This document shows, piece by piece, positions 12,020-22,594 of a stretch of 64,000 nt of DNA. The notes under the pieces are model-generated. The model saw only the letters and a list, made by a program, of their open reading frames with translations. It ran no database searches and was not told the origin of the DNA. Position numbers and translations under genes: made by a program. The stretch is taken from positions 32,173,480-32,237,479 of the forward strand of contig JALIGW010000005.1 of NCBI GenBank assembly GCA_023053685.1. The letters are read 5' to 3'. Source of the DNA: Diadophis punctatus similis. Lineage: Eukaryota > Chordata > Lepidosauria > Squamata > Dipsadidae. Numbering within the stretch: position 1 is the stretch's first letter; each line of letters opens with the position of its first letter.

Positions 12020-13120
12020 GAAATCAATCACCAATTACATAAAACTTTTCTAGAAAACATTCCTGTTGAGAAATGATCACTAGATAGTTGAATCTAAATA
12101 CTCAAAAGTAATGAAGATGCAAAGGAGATGCTTGCTTTTAGGAATGTGGCTGCAAAAATACAAATCGCTGCCAGATGGCAGCAAAGGATTAGAGTGTTGT
12201 ACAGTATATCCCTTTGCTATCATTTAGTGTTTTATGGACTTTGGCAGTCCAGGTTTGGTATCTGTTTTCATAAGATTGCATTGGTAGAATGTTATCAAAA
12301 CCAGAGAGAACCAAGACTTTGGGGGAAAGGGTAGGTTTTTTTAGGTCCCATACAGGGTGGGTTGTTCCATTTAAAGCATGGTTCAGTATTTGAAAAAGAC
12401 AGATTCTATTCAGAAAAGGCCTCATTCTATTTGAGACAAAAAAACCCTAAAAAAACCCTAATTAAAATAATTCCAAGAGTTATTTTAACATTGTAACTAA
12501 AACATACAACCAAATGTGCTATATGCATATTCCAATGTTGCTCAACTAATATTGGCTTCCAGTATATGTTAATACTTGACAATAGATAAGCTTGATGATA
12601 TAGCTGCAATTTGGAAAATGGAACCCCTCCCTCATTAATTGGTATTTGCATTTTCTAGAAAGATACTGTCAGAACCAAAGAACCCCATAAAAATTTACTA
12701 AACAAAAATTTTATTTTCTGAAAATATTTTCCAGATATTTCATCAGAAATTCCTCTCAGAATATAAATTAATCTGGTATTAATATACTCAATCTAACATC
12801 TTATTGCACTATGGGTCTCATACCTTGGATGTATGACACATGTTGTCTTGACTCTTAAGTATTACCTTGATTTCCTAGTTTTATTAATGGAAGATAACTG
12901 GTGAAATCATAACTTAAATCAGCAAGTCTTTTTATAACTGGAAACAGGCAGTGGCAACTAAAATATATTTCTTTTGCTGCTCTCCAGGTCTTCTAGTCAG
13001 CATTGGATCTGATCAGGAAAAAGCACTCATTAAACAGCTTGTAGCAAACACAGAGTGCCAATTGGATCTACCCAGGTCTCCAACATTTATTGCTAGTAAA
13101 TCCAACAAATACTCTGTTTC
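12020..13120. other. Intergenic DNA, nothing recognised
   Basis: Only short frames without recognisable content. A CAGGGTGGGTTG near 12,352 resembles one hAT end but has no partner. Confidence 0.5.
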
Positions 13121-13128
13121 CCTTATGT

Positions 13129-13264
13129 CAGGGATGTCAACCTCGCGGCCCACAGACCGGATGCGTCATGTGCTGGCCATGCCCACCCCTGTTTAGCAAA
13201 GGGGAAAAGTCGTGATACGTCACATGACGACAATGTAACATCACAAGTTTGACAGACACCCGTG
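13129..13264. mobile_element. hAT-like MITE, CAGGGGTGTCAAA family
   Basis: Starts CAGGGATGTCAACCTCG and ends CAAGTTTGACAGACACCCGTG. It has a perfect 8-bp duplication CCTTATGT at 13,121-13,128 and 13,265-13,272. The 136-bp interior has the family's AAGGGGAAAAGTCGTGATAC-like centre. Confidence 0.87.
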
Positions 13265-13558
13265 CCTTATGTCATATTTAACTAAACACCTAAACACTAG
13301 AGGGCCATTACTCTGGCATGATGTCACCCCCCCTCCACCGCTGTCTTTGAAGGCTGATACAGGGAGATTCTGGAGAGAAAATGTCCGTATGAATCTAGAT
13401 ACGCAGAAACAACACAATATGTATTTCTCCAGTGCATGTTTTTCGGACACATAGATACTAGTCTCATTCACCCTTATTGCATCCAGAGTATAAGGGACAA
13501 TTCTAAACGTACAGCTGCTTTCAGATAACCAAGCCTGCTGCAATGTGCAATAACAAAC

Positions 13559-13615
13559 AGAATTGGAAAGAACCTTGGAGATCTTCTAGTCCAACCTGTT
13601 CAAGCAGTAAACCCT
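13559..13615 (-). mobile_element. CR1 3' untranslated region fragment
   Basis: The sequence GGAAAGAACCTTGGAGATC and TCTTCTAGTCCAACCTGTTC matches the familiar CR1 3' region (GGAAGGGACCTT...CTAGTCCAACC), read here in the orientation usual for the reverse complement of CR1. It is only about 57 bp. Confidence 0.6.
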
Positions 13616-13675
13616 AACCCACTTTATATACTCCAGATTTTCATAATTTTTATTTTTAGACTCTGAAATACCTTC

Positions 13676-13744
13676 TATGCTTTTTTAATTGACTGTACAC
13701 TATCTTCCTTATGCTAGTCTATGAACCTAATAAAAGTTTGGTTT
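13676..13744 (+). mobile_element. LINE 3' tail fragment
   Basis: TATGCTTTTTTAATTGACTG through GAACCTAATAAAAGTTTGGT resembles a squamate LINE terminus ending in AATAAAGATTGATTT. A related tail fragment lies at about 36,345-36,390. The hAT-like element at 13,753 inserted just after it. Confidence 0.45.
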
Positions 13745-13752
13745 GATTAAGT

Positions 13753-13881
13753 CACGGGTATCAAACTCGCGCATCACGTTGCCGTCATGTGATGTATCAC
13801 ATTTTCCCCTTCACAGAGCTGGGGTGGGTGTGGCCTGCACGTGACGCATCCGGCTCATGGGCCGCCAATTTGACACCCCTG
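13753..13881. mobile_element. hAT-like MITE, CAGGGGTGTCAAA family
   Basis: Starts CACGGGTATCAAACTCG and ends AATTTGACACCCCTG. It has a perfect 8-bp duplication GATTAAGT (13,745-13,752 and 13,882-13,889). It lies only about 490 bp from the previous copy of the family, in inverted relation to it judging by the position of the GGGGTGGG block. Confidence 0.88.
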
Positions 13882-14111
13882 GATTAAGTCATTTTAGGAT
13901 TTAAACCTGATAACTGTAGTGACTGAGTGGAAATGACTTAAAGGTATAATTTCATCACTGCAAGATAAAAACATTGAGAGGAACTGGAATGGATTTCTGT
14001 GGCCTCTGATAGCAATCTTAGTTTTATTGAAAAATTATTTGTTAGGATATTTGGTTGTTCAGCTTTTAAAAAGCAATATTGATATACATTCCATTATGCA
14101 TATGTGCAGAT

Positions 14112-14285
14112 CAGTAATGGGTTTCACTTATCTTTGCTACCAGTTTGTGCATGATGTGTGCGCACGCGCCGGTTCTGTGCATGCGCAGAGCATCTGTGCT
14201 GACGTCCTGGCGGGTGGGCCGAGCCTTCACCACCACCGCTACCAGTACGTCTGAACTGGGGCGAACCGGTACAAACCCACCACTG
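14112..14285. mobile_element. hAT-like MITE, CAGTGGTGGGTT family
   Basis: Starts CAGTAATGGGTTTCACTTA and ends AAACCCACCACTG. It has a perfect 8-bp duplication GTGCAGAT (14,104-14,111 and 14,286-14,293). The 174-bp GC-rich interior carries the NRF1-like TGTGCATGCGCA at 14,176-14,187. The 66- and 75-codon frames here are incidental. Confidence 0.88.
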
Positions 14286-14293
14286 GTGCAGAT

Positions 14294-16607
14294 TCCTTAC
14301 CATTCTTTTTGTTAAAGTCCCCATTTTCCTGAAATTTGGATTATATGCATTTTCTTAGATTAAGAGATTAATTTTATCAAATGAAATTTGTTGTGTTTTT
14401 GTTTCATTTGATGAAGCAAATAAATCTGTAGCTTTGGTGAATATGTGAAGAAAATACATTGTGAAATGCTGTCAATTTATACAATCCCAAATCATACAAA
14501 CTCTCAAATTCATTTCTATATATAAATATACATAAATTTATTAGCTGAATAGATCATTGACTGAAAATATAGGGTTAACGACACTTGTTCCCTTATACCC
14601 TATTCATGGTACATGATATTTCATATAGGTAATTATTATTCTGTTAAATCTTTTATTTTGCATGTAAAACTATATGGATAGCATACATAGTTTTGCTTAA
14701 TGGCTTCAAAATGGAAATATCAGAAAATTAAAGATGGATAAAAATTTGATAATACTCATATCTAGGTCTGTCATGTCTTATTTCCAAATGAAGATGTGAT
14801 AGAAAATACTTTTATTTTCTACTTCACTAATTATTCACTTTGTATTTCTGGCTCTCCTAAATGAACATCTTTTGTTCAGTTATCCTTATCAGACTATTTA
14901 ATCAAAGTAGATAAGTGGCATTCACTGTTTATAACTGCTCAAAATGTGCTACAATTCCAATATGTTATATTATTATAAGCAAGTTACTTGGCATGGCTCG
15001 TCTGGGCCTGATTGGGCAATTCACAGAATTATTGTACTATTTGCTGACAAGAAAAAGGCATCAGAGTTTCAGTGACCTATTTGTTGTTTTCACACAATGG
15101 TGGAAAATGTAATGCTTATTTTTTACCCACCCTAATGTGTTATTGTTGCTACAGGCTTATTGATTTTGTTTCATAGGAAGGGATTGTAATGCAAATTATG
15201 AGAAGAGTTTTCAAATGTTTAATTATTAAGCTTGGGAAAGTAGTCAGCAGAAAGCAAGAATGGTTTGGGCCTAACTGTTATAATCACAATAAATTATTTT
15301 ATGTAGAAAAACTAGATTCCTTGTTTTTAACAAAAGATCAATCACTTTGGAAAATTAGCTGAAGAGCCATTATTCAAGAATAATGAAACTATCCAACTGA
15401 TTGTGGTTCTGTGCAGTTTATAAACTTCTAGAGAAGCTTTCTGCTTTTGTCATTTACATGTACAATTTACATGTAAAAGATGTGGGACTGTAATAAAGGT
15501 GTGACACTGCTTTGGTTATTCTGCCCTTTCCACCCTTATCAGTTCTTTTGCACATTATGGAATCTGAATTGATAAAACTTTCTATAAAAAAGAATGTCAG
15601 GAACATAATTGCTCAATTGGATTCCCTTCTGAAACTGAAGAAAAGCTCTAATTAGATTTCTAATTTGCAGATGACTGTTTTTGATCCTGGGAATACCTAA
15701 TGTTAGAAATCTAAAGTACAAGATTGGGATTGTCCAAACCTTTTACTTATAGTAGAACAACTTGAACTTGTTTATTTTAATCATGTTCACATTGGGCAAA
15801 TCTATTTCTAAGGTAGAAAAATAATTTCAAGGAAAGCTAGAAATTTTCTGTGTTATGAAACTGTTTCCCCTCCTCATTTTAGTGAAATTATATCCCTTTT
15901 CAACAGGTCTTCTACTCTAATACCCAACACATGTTGTTTGCTAGGTACCATTAGTCTTGCGTCTAAGGTTAAAGTGACACCTGGAAAGGCAATACATGGT
16001 TATCTTTCTTTTCCAATGCCTTATTAAACGTATATGCATATATTCAGTGCCAAGGGAAATCTATGTGGCCCTAGGTATAGACATACTGCTCTATCTTTTA
16101 AAATATTGCATTAAATGCAGATAGTAGGACTGGTTCATAGCCTTGTAGATGATTCCTGATTGTGTGAAGCCTGTTATGCATCTAGCTGTCATGCATACAG
16201 CTGGTATTTATAAAGGCTCTTATTGTCAAATGACATGCTGTGTCACATACAGAGCCACAATTCTCCTTTGGCTATTTAATATTTATTAAACTTACATGTT
16301 GTCACAGTATAATGACTCTCAGCAGTTTGTATACAATATAACAATAACTTAAGAATCCACAGCATGATTAAAACAGTAACATTAAAAAAAACACCCAAAA
16401 GACAGAAAAGAGAGTCAAGAACAAATAAAAGCTGGTGCAATGCTTAAGTTAAGACAACGTCCTCCAAAATAATTCTGCTTTCAGTTATTTCCTAAAATCC
16501 ACCAGGGAGGAGTAGAGAAGGCCCTTCTAGAGCATTGGAACAGTCATAGAAAAGTAGCATGTTTAGCTTTGCCACATTTCTACTCCCAGAAACCTAGAGA
16601 GGATAAG
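14294..16607. other. AT-rich intergenic DNA, nothing recognised
   Basis: Long unremarkable stretch. Frames of 60-65 codons near 14,915 and 15,539 have no recognisable content. Confidence 0.5.
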
Positions 16608-16615
16608 AAATAGCT

Positions 16616-16788
16616 TAGTGGTGGGTTCTAAATTAGTTTGCCACTGGTTCACATGCGCATGACGCTTCTGCGCATGCACAGAAGCTTCTGCACATACGCA
16701 GAAGCGTCCCAGGTGAGTGGGCAGAGCCTCCCGCTGCCACCGCTGCTGGTTCTAAGAACTGGTCCAAACCGGGAGCAACCCACCGCTA
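16616..16788. mobile_element. hAT-like MITE, CAGTGGTGGGTT family
   Basis: Starts TAGTGGTGGGTTC and ends GCAACCCACCGCTA. It is flanked by a perfect 8-bp duplication AAATAGCT (16,608-16,615 and 16,789-16,796). The interior has tandem GCTTCTGCGCATGC-type units, including TGCGCATGCACA at 16,669-16,680. It is 173 bp, close in size to the 14,112 copy. Confidence 0.86.
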
Positions 16789-16810
16789 AAATAGCTGCTT
16801 CCTAATAGAT

Positions 16811-16897
16811 CAATGTTTCTCAATCTTGGCAAATTTAAGCTGTGTGGACTTAAACTCCAAGAATTCTCCAGCCAGCATGCATTGTTGAGAAACACTG
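16811..16897. mobile_element. Short palindromic hAT-like MITE, CAGTGTTTCTCAA family
   Basis: Starts CAATGTTTCTCAATCTTGGC and ends GTTGAGAAACACTG, a clear inverted pair. The left arm continues with TGTGTGGACTTAAACTCC and GAATTCTCCAGCCAGCATG, known to me from a common squamate palindromic element. The second arm is mostly deleted, leaving 87 bp. Flanks TAATAGAT and CAGTAGAT match at 6 of 8 positions. Confidence 0.72.
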
Positions 16898-17068
16898 CAG
16901 TAGATGGATACACTTCTGGTGGAACAGGTGGACCTGCAATTAGTCAGGTAACATACCATAAAGGGCTCTATAGACTAAAATTAAATTGCACCAGTACCAA
17001 ATCAATGTTATATGGACCCAGAATTACAGTGGTCTATACCAACATTGCTACATACATACAAAATTGCT

Positions 17069-17140
17069 ACATACATACATACATACATACATACATACAT
17101 ACATACATACATACATACATACATACATTCATTCATTCAT
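17069..17140. repeat. (ACAT)n microsatellite with (CATT)n end
   Basis: About 14 CATA units followed by three CATT units. The YIHT-repeat protein frames across it are artefacts. Confidence 0.95.
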
Positions 17141-17166
17141 ATATACATACATTCCTCAAATCACTC

Positions 17167-17332
17167 TATATAATATAATATAATATAATATAATATAATA
17201 TAATATAATATAATATAATATAATATAATATAATATAATATAATATAATATAATATAATATAATATAATATAATATAATATAATATAATATAATATAATA
17301 TAATATAATATAATATAATATAATATAATATA
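17167..17332. repeat. (TATAA)33 microsatellite
   Basis: About 166 bp of near-perfect 5-bp units, ending directly at the 5' truncation point of the L2 at 17,334. Confidence 0.97.
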
Positions 17333-17333
17333 G

Positions 17334-18165
17334 AGTGACTTGATAGTGGTAGACTTTAGGAGAAACCCTCCCATTCTACCACCTCTTACAATACTAGACA
17401 ACACAGTATCAACAGTTGAGACCTCCAAATTTCTGGGTTCTATCATATCTCAAGACCTAAAATGGTCACCAAACATCAAAAACGTCATCAAAAAAGCACA
17501 ACAAAGAATGTTCTTTCTGCGCCAACTAAGGAAGCTCAAACTGCCCAAGGAGCTGCTGATACAGTTCTACAGAGGAATTATTGAGTCTGTCATCTGCACC
17601 TCTATAACGGTCTGGTTTGGTTCTGCAACCCAACAAGACAGACACAGACTTCAGAGGATAATCAGAACTGCAGAAAAAACAATTACTGCCAACCTGCCTT
17701 CCACTGAGGACCTGTATACTGCACGAGTCAAAAAGAGGGCCGTGAAAATATTTACTGACCCCTCGCATCCTGGACATAAATTGTTTCAACTCCTGCCCTA
17801 AAAACAATGCTATAGAGCACTGCACACCAAGACAACTAGACACAAGAACAGTTTTTTCCCGAATGCCATCACTCTGCTAAACAAATAATTCCCTCACCAC
17901 TGTCAAACTATTCAGTAAGGCTGCATTACTATTACTATTAGTCTTCTCATCGTTCCTATCACCCATCTCCTCCCACTTATTACTGTATGACTTTAACTTG
18001 TTGCTTGTATCCTTATAATTTATATTAATATTGATTGTTTCCTGATTGCTTATTTGTCCCCTGTGACAATCATTAAGTATTGTACCCTATAATTCTTGAC
18101 AAATGTATCTTTTCTTTTATGTACACTGAGAGCATATGCACCAAAGACATCTTCACGCAACTGTT
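17334..18165 (+). mobile_element. L2-type LINE, 5'-truncated, RT C-terminus plus 3' untranslated region
   Basis: A 153-codon open frame (17,340-17,801) gives IVVDFRRNPPILPPL, KFLGSIISQDLKWSPN, KKAQQRMFFLRQLRKLKLP, FYRGIIESVICTSITVWFG and DPSHPGHKLFQLLP. These are the ordered hallmarks of the region after the catalytic core in L2 reverse transcriptases. The expected PSGRRYR-type sequence that should follow is disrupted after LLP by a stop and a frameshift. The 3' untranslated region ends with ATGTACACTGAGAGCATATG. L2 proteins nick DNA and reverse transcribe their own RNA; this copy lacks the endonuclease and the catalytic core and is dead. Confidence 0.85.
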
Positions 18166-18301
18166 TTTGTGACTAAGGGAAAACTAAATCTTACAATCTC
18201 TTAGTTTCCAAACAACAAAGACCAACCCCAACACAGACAGGGCAAGCCACTAGAATATAAACTGAGAGCAAACCCCTCCCCTTACTGGCACTGATGATGT
18301 T

Positions 18302-18705
18302 AACTTATTTTATTTTATTTATTTATTTATTTGTCAAACATGTACAGGATAGTAGTTGTTTGTATAAACATAACATAAGTAAAAAGTACCGATAAAAGAG
18401 GACAATAGGACAGTAGGACAGGGACGGTAGGCACAGTGGTGCGCTTATGCACGCCCCTTACAGACCTCTTAGAAATGGGGAGAGGTCGACTGTAGACAGT
18501 CTAAGGTTAAAGTTTTGGGGGTTTGGGGAAGAAACCACAGAGTCAGGTAGTACATTCCAGGCATTGATCACTCTATTGCTAAAGTCGTATTTTCTGCAGT
18601 TGAGTTTGGAGCGGTTTACATTAAGTTTGAATCTATTACGTGCTCATGTATTGTTGTGGTTGAAGCTGAAGTAATCATTGACAGGAAGGACATTTTGGTA
18701 TATGA
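18302..18705 (-). mobile_element. 5'-truncated non-LTR retrotransposon (CR1-like), longest copy of the tail family
   Basis: On the minus strand the coding remnant reads FKLNVNRSKLNCRKYDFSNR, VINAWNVLPDSVVSSPNP and NFNLRLSTVDLSPFLRG. This is the C-terminal end typical of jockey/CR1-group non-LTR ORF2 proteins, and it stops just before the CGTGCATAAG block. The 3' end is an (AAAT)n/(AAAATA)n run seen at 18,303-18,332. The neighbouring plus-strand 75-codon frame is a shadow. Confidence 0.72.
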
Positions 18706-18779
18706 TTAGTTTAGGTAATAAAATGTCTGCAAGAAAACAACCAAGCTCAGACAGCACCAAAAAGCCCTCATTTCAACCC

Positions 18780-19540
18780 TGTGCTACACATATTCTCCTT
18801 TATTAGTTTATATTAATCCTGGAACCATTCATTCTTGACCCTCTCTTCTGGATTTACCCACCACTACCACACATATCTTAAATACCAATTCCACTGCATT
18901 CAATCTACTTTTACATTCAGTTCTCACTTCCATATAAAAGATAATTTAATTTTTTTTCTTATACATGATTTTTATTCTTTCACCAAATATTCATTTTGGA
19001 CCAAACTACATACCAGCATTTGTACATGTTAAAAATCTTTTCATTTTACCATCCTTTGCAAGCATTCTAACAAAGTACAAAAATGTAATTTGAGCTTCAT
19101 TTTTCCCCTTTATGCATGTTGTAATTGTTTACTCCATTCTTTTTCTTAAGCATGATTACTTGATGCTTGAGAAATTAATTGTTGCATTCACATCCCTTGC
19201 TACATAATACACTCTATTTTCTATCCAAATTTCACTGTAAATAATTGGGTTTTTAGTCAATATCATCTCTATATACACATTGTTAAATCTCAGTACAATA
19301 CCTTTAAAGTTATCATAAATGTTGCCTATATATTTATCTATAAATGTATTGAACAACATAGTTATCTCACTTCTTGATTAGGGTTAAACCATTCCCTAAG
19401 CATTCTATTCATTATTATGTATGCTTTATTTACATTTTATATAATAATCTTTATAAACCAATTCTCAACTCCGTATTTATAGAAAATATTCCATAATTCA
19501 ACCCTATTCACTATTATACACACTGACTTGTTGAAGAGCA
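18780..19540 (-). mobile_element. Degenerate RTE-like non-LTR reverse transcriptase
   Basis: Minus-strand pieces in order: VELWNIFYKYGVENWFIKII (about 19,500), MLREWFNPNQEVR (about 19,400), FNTFIDKYIGNIYDNFKGIV (about 19,330). This is the order and spacing of the region between RT motifs A and C in RTE-type reverse transcriptases. The QGC-xxSP block between the last two is lost by a frameshift or deletion. Further on (about 18,800-18,910) a peptide around WNWYLRYVW and NPEERVKN resembles the C-terminal region of such proteins. Many stops show an old copy, and clade assignment is tentative. Confidence 0.5.
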
Positions 19541-19845
19541 GAAATCTGGTCCGTACAGCAAACTAAAATCTCTTATCTTTGCAAATCAACATACTTTCCC
19601 TTCATTTGGAAAGTACATTCAGGTTATTTTGTATTTGAGAGAACACCTTTTTTATAAGATCTGAAAAAATGGTTTATACTGCTTCAGGTTCTTCTCATGG
19701 CATTTTTGTGATTGAGCATTTTTGTAACTTTCTCTTGTCCTTCAAAGGTTGAGGCCCTAAAATATAACCTTTTTTTGTTGCTGTTAGTTTTAATCACTGT
19801 TATACTATTCATTTGTGATTTGTGTATTTATTTCAGAAATCTAGT

Positions 19846-19846
19846 T

Positions 19847-19924
<78 letters not shown>
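19846..19924. repeat. (TTTA)n microsatellite
   Basis: About 20 perfect tetranucleotide units. The YLFI repeat peptide across it is an artefact. Confidence 0.97.
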
Positions 19925-19926
<2 letters not shown>

Positions 19927-21487
19927 TTATAAGCTACTCAGAAAATACAGTGGTTAGGACCATACAATTAATAAAATAAAGATTAATTAATGATTGAAAA
20001 TCTCTAGCAAACTCTTCCAACATATCATATCATTTGCATGTTACACATTACTCTATTAAAATAGAATTTAAAAATGGTTAACTTTTCATATTAATGTTCT
20101 TTTGTTGGAATGGAGTAATGGTTTAACTAATAAGCATTATAAATATTTTGTAAAGCTTGTAACCAGGGGCTGGTAATGTTGATTACAGAAAATGACATGA
20201 ACGTAAAGAAAGAGGGAAATGGAACATCCTATAATTTCTGAAGTATTATCAAAATACATCCAGCCAAGATTGATTCAGAAAAAATAAGTGAAACAAAAAT
20301 GTTTATGCACTCAGAATATGCTATTAAAACAGCATCAAACCCAGTGCTTTCTGGAGTGCTAATGAGTCCCAAATTTAACAACAAATCTTAGCATAATAAG
20401 CTTATTTGCATAATCCAGTTTGTTCCTTGCAATTATAGATAGCAAAGGCTTGTGTCCATAAGAGGATAAGATATTTATTTTATTCTATCCTCCCCTTCCA
20501 AAGAAAGAAAGATAAAGTGAGGGAGAAGGGGAGGGAGGGGGAGGGAGAGGGAGAGGGGAAAAAAGAGAGAGTGGGAGAGAGAAAGAGGGAAGAGGAAGGG
20601 AGGGAGGGAAGGAGGAGGAGGAATATCTGGGAAATAGTTCTACATGAACTAAAAGCCTAAGGGATTTTAAAAAAACTACGAATGATGAAGACTACCTGCC
20701 AATTTAGCGATAGAAATCTGAGGAAGTATAAATAAATAAAACTTAACATAGAAGCAGAATGTTTACAATTTAAGATTTCAGCTACTGTTTGTCAACACTG
20801 ACAAAACTTTCTGAACATAAGAAATGAGTCCATAATTGAGAAAACATAGATTGGTTGCATAGGGGACTTTTTCAGGTCACTCTTCAAGAGCAAGCTAGGT
20901 GCTGAAATTCTGAAAGGGAGGCAGAATCGGGAGAAAGAAGGCCTTAATTACATGCAGTGAATATCATTACTCATTTTATTATATATCTTTCCTTCAGGCA
21001 CATTAATATTTCTATTTTGTGTAGAATATTTGGAATATCTTGGGAGGTTCTTTGCGGGCTGTGTGTAGATGTTGCTCCCCTATTGTAAATATATTTTCCA
21101 GCAACAAGCAACTACTGTATCGCACTATCCACAGATTGTGAACATAGTTATTGTGTTATCTTTCATTTGTTGAGCAATGTAATAATTTAAAACATCTGGA
21201 GAAGGAGGGGAAAGTAGCCTATGATTGGTCAAGGACTATCATGTAAAAGAGTATTTTATTTCACTACAGTATATACAATATTGTATTTTAAACCAACTGA
21301 TAAAGAAAAGAGAAGGGAAAGTTGTTTTATAGGAATTAATATTTTTCTACCTCTTCTATAGCTTTCCTGTGAGAAGGGCAAGTTAAGTAAGAACAAAAAC
21401 TGAGCTTCCAGTACTTTTGCTTTTGTTTAATATTTATGAATGTCCTGTTTTGTTCCAGATAGGAACATTTTAAACAGTCAAGGCAGT
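19925..21487. other. AT-rich intergenic DNA with a purine tract
   Basis: Apart from the purine-rich tract at 20,500-20,622 I recognise nothing in this stretch. Confidence 0.5.
20500..20622. repeat. Purine-rich GA/GGGA tract
   Basis: Over 120 bp of almost uninterrupted purines on the plus strand (AAAGAAAG, GAGGGAGGG, GAGAGAG, GGAGGAGGAGG), a low-complexity tract able in principle to adopt triplex DNA. Confidence 0.9.
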
Positions 21488-21503
21488 AGAAATAGCAGCT
21501 ACA

Positions 21504-21810
21504 ACAAATAATAACCGCAGCAAGAATTGTATAACGCTTAATACTGGAAACTTGAAAATACACCAAGTGATGAAAGGATTATACACAAAATACTCAAATG
21601 TGCAGAGATGCATAGGCTCACTCTGGAAATGAAAGGCAAAGAGGAAACAGAATTTTATGAGGTGTGGAATAGATGGTATCATTGGTTAGAGCAGAGGAAT
21701 AAAGATGTATAGAAATAAATGTAAATAACTGTATGATACATATGACACAGTACTGTTAAAAAAGTTTATTGATTTGTATATTGAAAAATGAATAAAGAAA
21801 AAAGAAAAAA
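21504..21810 (+). mobile_element. 5'-truncated L1 insertion with target-site duplication
   Basis: The plus strand reads IITAARIV, then after a frameshift KLENTPSDERIIHKILKCAE, MHRLTLEMKGKEETEFYEVW and NRWYHWLEQRNKDV-stop. This is the extreme C-terminus of L1 ORF2. A short 3' untranslated region and an A-rich tail (21,791-21,810, with AATAAAG) follow. A perfect 16-bp direct repeat AGAAATAGCAGCTACA flanks it at 21,488-21,503 and 21,811-21,826, the mark of target-primed reverse transcription. The intact duplication and largely readable ORF suggest a fairly young insertion. The minus-strand frames of 70-76 codons here are shadows. Confidence 0.88.
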
Positions 21811-21826
21811 AGAAATAGCAGCTACA

Positions 21827-22528
21827 TTTGTAAGGTTCTTTAAGCAATAAATTGTCAAATGTTTAGCATGATATACTCGTTTGAGATAAAAACATAACTT
21901 TTTCTACACAGAGTGTTCAAGGATACACACCCACCCATGCAGTATTTAGATACCTAAGAAAGGTATTACAGAAGATTACAGAAGATTGTTACAGAAGATT
22001 AATGATGATTTTTTTTAAAGGAGGTATGTTCTGGCATCAGATGCAAATACAGAGCTCACGTGCTTTGTGTCATGATGCATACCTTGTTCTCTCTTGTATG
22101 TGCCTATGTTCAGAGGTATCACTTCAGAATACAACTATTGGTCTTTATATTTTTGTATCTTACTTCTCCAAAGAGCAATTTTTACTTCCATAGAATACTA
22201 CAGGAAGTATCATGACTTGGAAAATGTTGATCTTTATAGGTGATAACTCTCCTAGTTCTGAACATTTATTTATTTATATTAATACTGTCTAGATTTGTAA
22301 AATTGTCCATCTCAAGTATATGCCTCTGGACACATTATTTGTTCAACCCAAAAAGTTCTAGGTGAAGTGGACATTGAAAGATATTCATTGTTCATATGTG
22401 TGATGATTTTGTTATAAACTGTTGATCTTCCTTTTTAACCCTTTTAACCAACTGGCACTTGTGTAGTTTCTAATGTAGGTAGATAGGTAGACAAGTGTAC
22501 ATGCAACTATCCTTGGAATGTATATATG

Positions 22529-22594
<66 letters not shown>

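Noticed and set aside
12350..12366. CAGGGTGGGTTG resembling a hAT-like end
   Set aside because: No matching inverted end or 8-bp duplication within a plausible distance.
16813..17446. Frames of 65-121 codons with YIHT and YIIL repeats
   Set aside because: They translate the CATA and TATAA microsatellites and adjoining LINE sequence.
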